The notes beneath the pieces were generated by a model. The model searched no databases and was not told the origin of the DNA. It worked only from the letters and a program-made list of their open reading frames with translations. The position numbers and the translations under genes were made by a program. DNA of 64,000 nt from contig JAKFYE010000005.1 in assembly GCA_021731045.1 (NCBI GenBank), positions 1 through 64,000 on the forward strand. Direction: 5' to 3'. This document shows, in pieces, positions 56,441-64,000 of this stretch. The DNA comes from Bdellovibrionales bacterium (GTDB lineage: Bacteria; Bdellovibrionota; Bdellovibrionia; Bdellovibrionales; JAKFYE01). Within the stretch, counting starts at the first letter, position 1, and each line of letters starts with the position of its first letter.

Positions 56441-57190
56441 TCACTTATGCGCGATACGGATTTCGTTGTCGCCAAAGGTGATAATATCTCCGTCTCTTAG
56501 TATTTCGGACTCTACGGACTTGTCGTTAAGTCGAACGCGGTCTGGATATTCAGTTTTAAAGACGATTCCTTGTTTATCGGGCCATAATTCAAAACAGACG
56601 TCTAGTGCGGTAGGATCATCAATCGGAAGATCTGTTGAGGCCGCACCGATTTTTCGCGGGCCATACCCCAAATAACATCTTTCGCCAGCCTGAGGGCCCC
56701 GGGTAAATGTAAGTTCAAGAGCGGGATCAAAAACGCTAGCTTGAGTTTTTGGATGGGAGGTGGGACGACTCGCGAGCAAGTTCAGATAAGTCCAAACCTT
56801 ACCTTGCCACGTATCTCTTTGGCCTTCTTCTAAGGCCATTTCGAAATCATCTACAACCTGAAGCACAGTATTGCCAATTCGGATGAGGAGACCAGCCGCA
56901 AGCACGATTTTTTCTTGTTTGATACCATTTGCCCATATGCCATTAGCCGAATTATTGTCTATAAGAACAAGCCCGCCATTGTGATCGAGCTCGATACGCG
57001 CATGATGGCTAGAAACCTTTGCGTCTCTAAGGGCAATATTCGTCTTGCTGCGCCCCACCGTAATCCCGGCTGACAAACGAAAACGATCCCCTTTTCGCTC
57101 GCCTTCTGTCACAACAAAATTTAGACCCAAAAAGCCTCCGATGTACCGGGTTCCACTTGACCTATTTCTATCTCGTGTTAATCCTACCAC
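56441..57190 (-). CDS. Protein with two FHA domains, the second degenerate
   Basis: 249 residues from a GTG. The first forkhead-associated domain (about 25-115) has the phosphothreonine-binding set: VGRSKTN, SSHHARIE and NNSANGIWANG. The second (about 160-248) keeps the fold pattern (GERCYLGYGPRKIG to LRDGDIITFGDNEIRI) but lacks the G-R and S-x-x-H residues. It may dimerise or bind a non-phosphorylated partner. Coupled to a hydrolase gene; likely a signalling adaptor. Confidence 0.85.
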   Translation of the reverse strand: MVGLTRDRNRSSGTRYIGGFLGLNFVVTEGERKGDRFRLSAGITVGRSKTNIALRDAKVSSHHARIELDHNGGLVLIDNNSANGIWANGIKQEKIVLAAGLLIRIGNTVLQVVDDFEMALEEGQRDTWQGKVWTYLNLLASRPTSHPKTQASVFDPALELTFTRGPQAGERCYLGYGPRKIGAASTDLPIDDPTALDVCFELWPDKQGIVFKTEYPDRVRLNDKSVESEILRDGDIITFGDNEIRIAHK

Positions 57191-57276
57191 GATTCAAAAA
57201 TCAATGGGCCTTTTGAAGGCCTAGTTTATTAATTCCTTGCTCCGCAATAAGACGGGGCATAACCGAAAGGAACACA

Positions 57277-57702
57277 ATGTCCTCTACGATCACTCGCCAA
57301 TATGAAGCCGTTATCCTTGTTCACCCCGATGCTTCGGTCGAAGAACAAAAAGCCGTTTTCAAAAAGAATAATGAAATTATCAAATCTTACAAAGGTCGCG
57401 TTAACCATGTCGACACTTGGGGTAAACGCACTTTTGGAAATCCAATTGAAAAAGCGTTTAAAGGATTTTACTTCCACACAACTTTTGAAGCCGATTCTCA
57501 AGCGGTTGCCGAGTTAGAGCGGGTGATGCGTATCAATGAAAAAGTTCTTCGATTTCAACACACGCGTTTAAAAGAAAACACGGATTTAAAAAAATACGTG
57601 GAATCATTTAAAGAAGCATTAGCCGCAAATGCTGCAAAAGAACGCGAGAGAGAAGCTAAGTTCCAAGCGAAAAAAGCCGCTCGTCAAGCGGAGAGAATGT
57701 AA
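57277..57702 (+). CDS. rpsF: 30S ribosomal protein S6
   Basis: 141 residues; the ATG follows AAGGA. The S6 core (RQYEAVILVHPDASVEEQ, then GKRTFGNPIEKAFKGFY) is complete, with a K/A/E-rich C-terminal extension. S6 normally pairs with S18 on the small subunit, but rpsR does not follow it here. Confidence 0.96.
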   Translation: MSSTITRQYEAVILVHPDASVEEQKAVFKKNNEIIKSYKGRVNHVDTWGKRTFGNPIEKAFKGFYFHTTFEADSQAVAELERVMRINEKVLRFQHTRLKENTDLKKYVESFKEALAANAAKEREREAKFQAKKAARQAERM

Positions 57703-57723
57703 AACAAAAAACTGGGAGTTTGC

Positions 57724-58599
57724 GTGCTTAACCTCATCGCGAGGGTCACGATTTTGACCGCCATGTCAGTTGTTTTTTGTGGGATGACCGCCGTTTTAGG
57801 TGCCGCTCCACTCTTTGTATTAAGAAATACTGAAGGCCGAGCTGCATTTTTATCTGGTGTAGCGATTGCGATTGGCGCCATGTTGGCATTTAAGGCGTTT
57901 CCACTATTAATTCCGTTTGTAGCCATGACGTTATTGGTTTTCGCATTTTCGGAAGCTGTGGAGCTTGGCGGAGGACTGTTAAAGTCCAGCGTTATGGCGC
58001 TAACACTTTGCTGTGGAGTTGGGTTAATTTTTTTAGGATTATGGTCTAAAATTGAACAGGTTGTCATCGGCGATTTTATTCATGAAAAAATGATGGATCT
58101 TCTTGAGCAAGTTCCTCAGCTTAAAGCGACCCTTTTGCCTGAATTAGAGAGTTTAATTGTACAAACGCCTTCTGCGGCTGTGATTCTTCTTTCTGTGGCA
58201 CTTTGGTTTGGAATTTTATTTGGAAAGCGTTTTTCGGTACAAAAAGTGGATTCAGAATTTCAGATTTTGAAACTCAGGGAATTCACGTTTCCTGATACAA
58301 TGGTCTGGGGGCTTATTGCGACACTTCCGGGAACATTTTTGCCACAAGATTTGAGCTTGTGGCATGTGGTTTCAGTTAATGTTTTTAACTTTTTAATGTT
58401 TTTATATTTTCTTAAAGGGCTAGCGTTGGTAGCAAATTATTTTCGTGTTTACCGGGTCGGTATTGCATGGCAAGCCATCACGTATGTTCTTTTAGTTTCA
58501 CAATTATTTATTTTGGTCGCCGCATTTGGCTTAGCCGATATTTGGATGGATTTTAAAGGTAAATTAGTAAAAAAAGCAGCAGAACCGATTGAGAGGTAA
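57724..58599 (+). CDS. DUF2232 (YybS-like) membrane protein
   Basis: 291 residues from a GTG, with seven or eight hydrophobic segments. Position between rpsF and rplI and topology fit the YybS/DUF2232 family, whose function is unknown. Its stop lies two bases before rplI. Confidence 0.7.
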   Translation: MLNLIARVTILTAMSVVFCGMTAVLGAAPLFVLRNTEGRAAFLSGVAIAIGAMLAFKAFPLLIPFVAMTLLVFAFSEAVELGGGLLKSSVMALTLCCGVGLIFLGLWSKIEQVVIGDFIHEKMMDLLEQVPQLKATLLPELESLIVQTPSAAVILLSVALWFGILFGKRFSVQKVDSEFQILKLREFTFPDTMVWGLIATLPGTFLPQDLSLWHVVSVNVFNFLMFLYFLKGLALVANYFRVYRVGIAWQAITYVLLVSQLFILVAAFGLADIWMDFKGKLVKKAAEPIER

Positions 58600-58601
58600 A
58601 A

Positions 58602-59045
58602 ATGAAAGTAATTTTAACGACAGACGTGAAGAACGTTGGAAAAGTCGGAGATTTGGTAAGAGTGGCCGCAGGGTACGCGCGTAACTTTTTGTTCCCTCGA
58701 AAACTTGCTATCGAAGCGACCGAAACACGCGAAAAAGAAATGGCCCATTTGCAAGCCATGGCTGAAAGAAAGAAACTTAAAGCCGTAGCTGCACGCAAAG
58801 AGGTTATCGCAAAACTAGAAAGCGTCACGGTTTCATTTCAACTTACTGCGGGCGAAAATGACAAACTCTTTGGTTCTGTTACAACGCTTGATATCGCACA
58901 AAAGCTGGAGTCACTTGGGTTTCCGGTCGATAAGCGAGATATTATTTTAGAAGAACCAATTCGCCATCTTGGTCAATTTCAGGCTAAGGTAAAATTGGGC
59001 GAGGGTCTCGAAACAGAAATTAAAGTATCTGTTACAAAAAAGTAA
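58602..59045 (+). CDS. rplI: 50S ribosomal protein L9
   Basis: 147 residues. The N-terminal L9 signature ([21 protein letters not shown]) and connecting helix are followed by the C-terminal RNA-binding domain ([16 protein letters not shown]). In the same direction as rpsF and dnaB, the usual S6-L9-DnaB group. Confidence 0.97.
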   Translation: MKVILTTDVKNVGKVGDLVRVAAGYARNFLFPRKLAIEATETREKEMAHLQAMAERKKLKAVAARKEVIAKLESVTVSFQLTAGENDKLFGSVTTLDIAQKLESLGFPVDKRDIILEEPIRHLGQFQAKVKLGEGLETEIKVSVTKK

Positions 59046-59130
59046 AAAGTTTTAAAGAAAAAACGTTTGTGATAGCGTTTATTCGCTTTAACCTTTTCGT
59101 CGGTACTTTGTTATTTATGGTGGGGAATAA

Positions 59131-60537
59131 ATGACGCCTCGTTTGCCGCCTCAAAACATAGAAGCTGAGCAGTCCGTTCTGGGCGGGCTGATGCTTGATC
59201 CTGAAGCTTCCGATATCGTTATGGACGAAATCGGCGCCAAAGATTTCTATAAATCGTCACATCAGAAAATTTTCTCAGCGATTGAAGAGCTCAATCGTCG
59301 TAGTCAACCCATAGATATTTTAACGGTTTCTAATCTTTTGCGAGATCGCGATGAATTAGAATCTATCGGCGGCCCCTCTTATCTGGCAGAAATTATTGAG
59401 CAAACACCGACAGCTGCAAATATTAAAACGTATTCGCAGATTGTAAAAGAAAAGTCCATTTTACGTAAATGTATTGTGGTTGGCACAGAGATTATCGAAA
59501 AATCTTACGAACCAGATTTTGACGATATCAATACGTTCATCAACCAAGTCGAAGCTAAAGTTTTTGCCGTTGCGGATGATAAAAAGGCAGATGGCCTGAC
59601 TTCAGCAGGCGATGTGGTTCGCAATAGTTTAGAACGAATTGAATTTTTATATAATGCTAAAGCCAGCGTCACCGGTGTTCCATCTGGATTTACAGATTTA
59701 GATCGTATGACAGCGGGGTTTCAGCCAGGCGAACTAATTATTCTAGCGGCACGGCCGTCTATGGGTAAGACAGCGATCAGTTTGAATATCGCCACACATG
59801 CCGCCATTCGACAGAAAAAGACCGTTGCGTACTTTTCGGTGGAGATGGCTAAAGAGCAAATGATGACGCGTATTTTAGCGTCTGAAGCCCAAGTGAATAT
59901 GTCGGATGTTCGTATCGGCCGTATTGCCGATGCCGCTTGGCCAAAGTTAATCAACACGGCCTCGGTGATTTCAGAGGCGCCACTTTATATCGACGACACC
60001 TCGGGCATTAGCCCATTTGAAATTAGATCCAAATGCCGCCGCCTTAAAGCCCAAAAGGGCCTCGATATGATCATGGTGGATTATCTTCAGATTATGGATT
60101 TAAAACAAAAAGTAGAAAGCCGCGAACGTGCAGTAGCCGAAATATCGAAAACGCTAAAAGAAATTGCCAAAGAATTCCGTGTTCCAGTTTTAGCGCTAGC
60201 GCAGCTGAATCGGGGCGTAGAAGGCCGTGCCGACCGACGCCCAATGCTTTCAGATCTTCGAGAGTCCGGATCGATTGAGCAAGATGCAGACGTAATTATG
60301 ATGCTCTATCGTGAAGACTATTATGAAAAAGATAATTCTGAGAATAAAGGCTTAGCTGAAGTTATTATTGGCAAACAAAGAAACGGTCCCACAGGAACAG
60401 TTAAGCTGGCATGGTTAGCCCAGTACGGTACCTTTTCAAATTTGGCCCCTGAAAGCATGATGCCTCCTCCAAGTTTTAGTCAGAAGTCGACTCAACGAAA
60501 TACAGGAGACATTCCGAATTTTGCTCCAAAGGGTTAA
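59131..60537 (+). CDS. dnaB: Replicative DNA helicase DnaB
   Basis: 468 residues. The N-terminal primase-interacting domain begins LPPQNIEAEQSVLGGLMLDP. The RecA-like motor has Walker A ARPSMGKT near 207-214, Walker B MIMVDYLQIM and LRESGSIEQDADVIMML. No intein is present. It lies 85 bases after rplI with its own ribosome site (GGTGGGG). Confidence 0.98.
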   Translation: MTPRLPPQNIEAEQSVLGGLMLDPEASDIVMDEIGAKDFYKSSHQKIFSAIEELNRRSQPIDILTVSNLLRDRDELESIGGPSYLAEIIEQTPTAANIKTYSQIVKEKSILRKCIVVGTEIIEKSYEPDFDDINTFINQVEAKVFAVADDKKADGLTSAGDVVRNSLERIEFLYNAKASVTGVPSGFTDLDRMTAGFQPGELIILAARPSMGKTAISLNIATHAAIRQKKTVAYFSVEMAKEQMMTRILASEAQVNMSDVRIGRIADAAWPKLINTASVISEAPLYIDDTSGISPFEIRSKCRRLKAQKGLDMIMVDYLQIMDLKQKVESRERAVAEISKTLKEIAKEFRVPVLALAQLNRGVEGRADRRPMLSDLRESGSIEQDADVIMMLYREDYYEKDNSENKGLAEVIIGKQRNGPTGTVKLAWLAQYGTFSNLAPESMMPPPSFSQKSTQRNTGDIPNFAPKG

Positions 60538-60588
60538 TGACCTGCACCGTCCTTAGCGTCAAAACCAATTATTAAAATAATGTCTAAT

Positions 60589-60615
60589 CTTGGCCAGACC
60601 AAGGTCGCTTTTTTT
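60589..60615 (+). terminator. Weak candidate terminator after dnaB
   Basis: CTTGG (60589-60593) pairs with CCAAG (60599-60603), and a run of seven T follows at 60609-60615 after a five-base gap. The stem is short, so the call is tentative. Confidence 0.35.
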
Positions 60616-60687
60616 CGATATTTAAAAAATCAGATCCACTCGACTCACCTAACTTGACCATAATCAAGTCATAGCTTTGAGGAGAGG

Positions 60688-60891
60688 ATGATGGGCAAAA
60701 ACCTACTTGAGACGGTTGTTGAACAAACAAATTTGCCAAAAGAATTATTAGAAAAAGAGCTTCATCTGCTTCTTAAAGATGCTCAAATACCAATCGAAGA
60801 TTTAAATATCGAAGCCTTAAGAAAAATAATGGTTAATTATCTACAAGACGTGTTCACCGAAGTAAAAAAAGAAATCACTATAGAAAAATAA
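60688..60891 (+). CDS. Small helical protein, unknown function
   Basis: 67 residues from an ATG after GAGGAGAGG; a second ATG follows immediately. Charged, leucine-rich and predicted fully helical (TNLPKELLEKELHLLLKD, then a second helix). No motif recognised. The strong ribosome site supports translation. Confidence 0.65.
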   Translation: MMGKNLLETVVEQTNLPKELLEKELHLLLKDAQIPIEDLNIEALRKIMVNYLQDVFTEVKKEITIEK

Positions 60892-60896
60892 TAAAA

Positions 60897-60934
60897 AGCG
60901 GGCCCCGTCATGATGCAAATCGAGATGACCCGCT
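60897..60934 (-). terminator. Terminator of the queE-Fis operon
   Basis: AGCGGG pairs with CCCGCT and the inner TCAT with ATGA. On the minus strand the hairpin is followed by TTTTTATTATTTTTC, so it terminates transcription from the Fis-type gene. Confidence 0.75.
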
Positions 60935-60955
60935 GATGTTGATTTGTGCTGTACC

Positions 60956-61324
60956 TTAATTTCTTAATCGAATCTTATAATTGTCAATCTTCTTTTTCAA
61001 AGTATTGCGATTGATGCCTAAGAGATTGGCGGTCTTAACTTGATTGCCACGATAGTTAGCGAGAGCAATCTCGATTAAGGCTTTTTCTACTTGTTCCATC
61101 ACTACGTCGTAAAGCCCACAAAGTTCAACCTGAGCTTCTTTTTGTTGTTCAAAAAGAACTTCAAGTTTGCTTCGTACGAGTTTTTCTAAACTGATAGAGC
61201 GAAGATTTGCAACCAACAGGTGGTTTGCAGAAGCGGCATCAGTTTTAATAAGTGGATTAACATTTGTGAAAACTTGGGTTTGTTCTTGTGGCGTGTTCGT
61301 GCTGACGTTCATATTCAGATTCAT
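60956..61324 (-). CDS. Fis-family DNA-binding protein
   Basis: 122 residues from the ATG that overlaps the queE stop as ATGA. The C-terminal 45 residues are the Fis/NtrC helix-turn-helix (NYRGNQVKTANLLGINRNTL KKKI), preceded by a helical dimerisation region and an N/T/Q-rich tail of about 35 residues. Without AAA+ or receiver domains it is more like Fis than NtrC. It could bend DNA near this origin-proximal region or regulate transcription. Confidence 0.85.
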   Translation of the reverse strand: MNLNMNVSTNTPQEQTQVFTNVNPLIKTDAASANHLLVANLRSISLEKLVRSKLEVLFEQQKEAQVELCGLYDVVMEQVEKALIEIALANYRGNQVKTANLLGINRNTLKKKIDNYKIRLRN

Positions 61325-61959
61325 ACTCCCCGCGATTCTGGCGGCCAAATGTATTTATGAAGTTGTAGTTGCAGTCGAGCAGGAGATTTCTCCAAAAGGA
61401 TTTTTTTTGCAAGCCAATTTTCTTCAACCGCCTTAAATGATGGACTGTATAAAATTAGATTGGTATTTTTGCTAAGATTTCTTTTGACAAAATCCTCTGC
61501 CCAAAAAAAGTCGTCCTCAGAGCAGATAACAAATTTAAACTCATCTAGCGCGGTTGCGTACAAAAGGTTTTCCATTAAAAATGAATCGAGCTCTCCACTG
61601 CCCGGCGTTTTTATATCAATAATTTTCTTGACTCTTTTGTCTACCGTTTTGCAGCTGATAGAGCCGCTAGTTTCTAACGAAACAAAATATCCTAAATCAC
61701 AAAGAGAGGTCATTAACTGTAAGCTTTGTGGTTGTAAAAGAGGTTCGCCGCCAGTTAAACAAACATATTTGGCGCTATAAGATTTAATTTCATTGCAGAT
61801 AGCATCCAGAGATAATTTCTCACCATCATAATAGGCGTAGGTCGTGTCGCAATAAGTACATCGTAAGTTGCAACCAGACGTTCGTACAAACACGGTGGGC
61901 CAACCTGCGTAAGAAGACTCACCTTGAATGCTATAAAAGATTTCATTAATTTTAAGCAT
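61321..61959 (-). CDS. queE: 7-carboxy-7-deazaguanine synthase
   Basis: The radical SAM enzyme of queuosine precursor synthesis. 212 residues; the cluster cysteines are C30, C34 and C37 in SGCNLRCTYCDT. The N-terminal IFYSIQGESSYAGWP and the TGGEPLLQP motif are family signatures. First gene of a two-gene operon with the Fis-type gene. Confidence 0.95.
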   Translation of the reverse strand: MLKINEIFYSIQGESSYAGWPTVFVRTSGCNLRCTYCDTTYAYYDGEKLSLDAICNEIKSYSAKYVCLTGGEPLLQPQSLQLMTSLCDLGYFVSLETSGSISCKTVDKRVKKIIDIKTPGSGELDSFLMENLLYATALDEFKFVICSEDDFFWAEDFVKRNLSKNTNLILYSPSFKAVEENWLAKKILLEKSPARLQLQLHKYIWPPESRGV

Positions 61960-62090
61960 AATATTTGAACGAGACTCCTGCCTAGTGATTGTCTAGTTAG
62001 TTTACCCGAAGCCCGAAATTCAAATGACCGGGAATCAGCTAGTACGAACCAATTCTTCCAATGTCAACAGGAGTCGCGTACACTTTCTTT

Positions 62091-64000
62091 ATGGCTTCTT
62101 TTTTGTCTAAATTTCGTAAAGATATAGCAGGCGTCGGATGGTTGTCGGGTGCAATATTTTTAAGTTTGGCGCTAGGCAGTTTTAGAACTTCAGATCCGTC
62201 ATTTAATTCTTCTGGCACTGGGCATTTAGTGCATAACTATTGTGGTTATTTTGGAAGTTTTTTATCAGACATTCTTTTGCAGACATTTGGGCTTTCTGTT
62301 TGGCTCTTTGTTTTAAGCGCATTGCGTATGGCGCAGTTGAGCTTTCGCAATGGTGTAATGAAACCGAATAAAGCCAGCGTTTTAACCGCGGCTGTCCTTA
62401 TCATTAACACATCGAGCCTTCTTTCTTTGCACCTATTAGATCAAGTTAAATTGTACTCAGGCGAAATTGCGATTGGTGGGTTGCTTGGAACCGTAATTTC
62501 ACAAGCGTTAGTGGCGGTTTTTAATAAAGTTGGCGCAGGAATTCTTCTTTGGACAGCGACGACGATTTTTATTATTTATTACTCACAAAAACCGCTAAAA
62601 GACGTTCTCGCGCATCCAATTGAAAGCATAAAAAATATTTTAACTGCTCTTGGCTCCGCCTGCGCAGCGCCATTTGTAAAATACTATACAAATATTGGGG
62701 TAAAAAAAATCAGCGAAGAGCCAGAGAGGTTTTTGCCTATCATTGACGGCCCAAAAACGTCTGATGCGCAAACAAATAAAGGTATCGCAGAAGCCGAGAG
62801 CTTAAGAAAACTTCAAGAAAAAGATGAGAGTTTAGACGTGCCAACAAAAAACGTTTTAACTCGCGCGTTTGAACAATCGCAACTGCTATTGCGTAAAGAT
62901 GCTAGTGAAAAACGAGAATTATTAAAAAAAGTTTCACGTCGAGTTGAAAATTGGGAGCTACCTAAATTATCAATGCTGGAGTTGCCGGCAACAAATGGCT
63001 TTAAGGTTGACCAAAAACTCATTTCGCGAAATACGCAGCTTTTAGAAGACAAATTGGCGCAATTTAATATTAAAGGTCAAGTGGTGGCCGTGCGACCAGG
63101 GCCTGCCGTTACGATGTTTGAATATAAACCAAATGTAGACGTAAAAATAAGTCGTATTTCTGATTTTGCAGATGATATTTCTCTCGCGTTGAGTAGTGAA
63201 TCAGTAAGAATTATTGCGCCTTTGCCTGGTCGAGATGTTGTGGGAATTGAAACTTCAAATCCTAAGCGTGAAATGGTTTATTTGCGGGAAACATTAGAAG
63301 ACACCGTGTTTTGGGATGAAAAAATGAAGCTACCGCTCGCCTTAGGCAAACAAGCTAACGGCGAAACAAAGATTGTGGATCTTCGCAAGATGCCACATTT
63401 AATGGTTGCCGGAACAACGGGGTCAGGAAAATCGGTTTTTGTGGTCTCTGCATTGACAGGTCTCTTGTTCAAACATTCACCGAAAACCCTCCGCCTTATT
63501 TTAATTGATCCTAAGCAAGTAGATCTAGCGGCTTTTCACGAAGTTCCGCACCTGCTTATGCCACCAATTCGCGAAACTAAAAAAGCGGTGAGCGCTTTAA
63601 AATGGGCCATTCGCGAAATGGAAAAGCGCTACCGATCAATGTCCAAATTTGGTGCGCGCGGTATTGAAGGTTTTAATGAGACGGTCGAAAACTTAGCGCG
63701 TGCGGATTTTGAAAAACATGAAAGTGCAGTTAAAACTTTAGAGGAAACAGCTCCCCACGAAGCGTACTATTATCAACCGCTTCCTTATATTGTTATTGTC
63801 ATCGAAGAGTTCGGTGACCTTATGGCAGTAGATAAAAATAACGTTGAACATACGGTGGTGCGCTTAGCTCAAATGGCACGTGCATGCGGAATTCATTTAA
63901 TTTTAGCGATGCAATCCCCACGTAAAGACGTGGTCACGGGATTAATAAAAACCAACATTCCAGGCCGGATTAGTTTTAAAGTTTCAAGTAAAATGGACTC
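62091..64000 (+). CDS. ftsK: DNA translocase FtsK (partial, 3' end outside window)
   Basis: The frame is open to the window end, giving about 637 residues. Four to five N-terminal membrane helices (about 13-30, 62-80, 97-112 and 127-163) are followed by a short linker and the motor. Walker A is GTTGSGKS near residue 441 and Walker B is IVIVIEEFGDLM, with glutamate where aspartate is usual. The C-terminal motor end and the gamma domain lie beyond the window. An in-frame ATG at 62061 is an alternative start; neither has an ideally spaced ribosome site (a GGAG lies 17 bases before 62091). Confidence 0.93.
   Translation, partial: MASFLSKFRKDIAGVGWLSGAIFLSLALGSFRTSDPSFNSSGTGHLVHNYCGYFGSFLSDILLQTFGLSVWLFVLSALRMAQLSFRNGVMKPNKASVLTAAVLIINTSSLLSLHLLDQVKLYSGEIAIGGLLGTVISQALVAVFNKVGAGILLWTATTIFIIYYSQKPLKDVLAHPIESIKNILTALGSACAAPFVKYYTNIGVKKISEEPERFLPIIDGPKTSDAQTNKGIAEAESLRKLQEKDESLDVPTKNVLTRAFEQSQLLLRKDASEKRELLKKVSRRVENWELPKLSMLELPATNGFKVDQKLISRNTQLLEDKLAQFNIKGQVVAVRPGPAVTMFEYKPNVDVKISRISDFADDISLALSSESVRIIAPLPGRDVVGIETSNPKREMVYLRETLEDTVFWDEKMKLPLALGKQANGETKIVDLRKMPHLMVAGTTGSGKSVFVVSALTGLLFKHSPKTLRLILIDPKQVDLAAFHEVPHLLMPPIRETKKAVSALKWAIREMEKRYRSMSKFGARGIEGFNETVENLARADFEKHESAVKTLEETAPHEAYYYQPLPYIVIVIEEFGDLMAVDKNNVEHTVVRLAQMARACGIHLILAMQSPRKDVVTGLIKTNIPGRISFKVSSKMD

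Overview
The window is dense bacterial chromosome of roughly 42-45% G+C (my estimate). Its centre is the replication origin. Gene order (rpmH-rnpA-yidD-yidC-jag-mnmE-mnmG-rsmG-parA-parB-bactofilin-F1 ATPase on one side, dnaA-dnaN-recF-gyrB-gyrA on the other), b and b' subunits placed with F1, the a and c subunits placed elsewhere, and many exported or lipoprotein genes all suggest Bdellovibrionota (a Bdellovibrio-like or related organism). This placement rests on gene order and protein style, not on a database search. I found no tRNA, rRNA, insertion sequence, prophage or CRISPR array.

Region by region. 1-7.1 kb, minus strand: canonical nuoA and nuoH, and apparently the start of nuoJ, preceded by seven short membrane-protein genes that look like a diverged copy of the complex I membrane arm (A-H-J-K-L-M-N order). 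7.1-16.1 kb: mfd, an outer-membrane-type protein, an exported family 3 beta-N-acetylhexosaminidase with two small followers, a DUF3108-like protein and a coiled-coil lipoprotein. 16.1-21.9 kb, minus: F1 ATPase plus b and b'. 22.0-24.2 kb, minus: parA, parB and a bactofilin, with a perfect parS before parA and a second one inside rsmG. 24.2-31.6 kb: a lipoprotein, then rsmG, mnmG, mnmE, jag/khpB, yidC, yidD, rnpA and rpmH on the minus strand. 31.9-40.7 kb, plus: dnaA, the probable oriC, dnaN, recF, gyrB and gyrA. 40.7-43.2 kb, plus: a TPR lipoprotein, two AtpI/AtpZ-type proteins, atpB and atpE, closed by a clear terminator. 43.3-44.8 kb: a protein with a receiver-like domain lacking its phosphorylation residues. 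44.8-55.0 kb, minus: etfB, etfA, a DUF374 acyltransferase, three parvulin-type foldases, pdxA, a phosphohexomutase and a short uvrA. 55.0-57.2 kb: an intergenic DnaA-box cluster, a small protein with a possible sliding-clamp motif, an alpha/beta hydrolase and a double-FHA protein. 57.3-60.9 kb, plus: rpsF, a DUF2232-like membrane protein, rplI, dnaB and a small helical protein. 61-64 kb: a Fis-type DNA-binding protein and queE (minus), then ftsK (plus), which runs off the window.

The genes form a typical origin-proximal housekeeping block: replication initiation and elongation (dnaA, dnaN, dnaB, gyrase, recF), segregation (parABS, ftsK), repair (mfd, uvrA), membrane insertion (yidC/yidD), tRNA modification (mnmEG, queE) and energy conversion (nuo, atp, etf). 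The points most worth a second look are the diverged complex I-like set, the oriC with a five-fold DnaA-trio and an overlapping palindrome, the remote pair of consensus DnaA boxes next to a small gene with a possible clamp-binding motif, and a UvrA that appears to lack its insertion domain.
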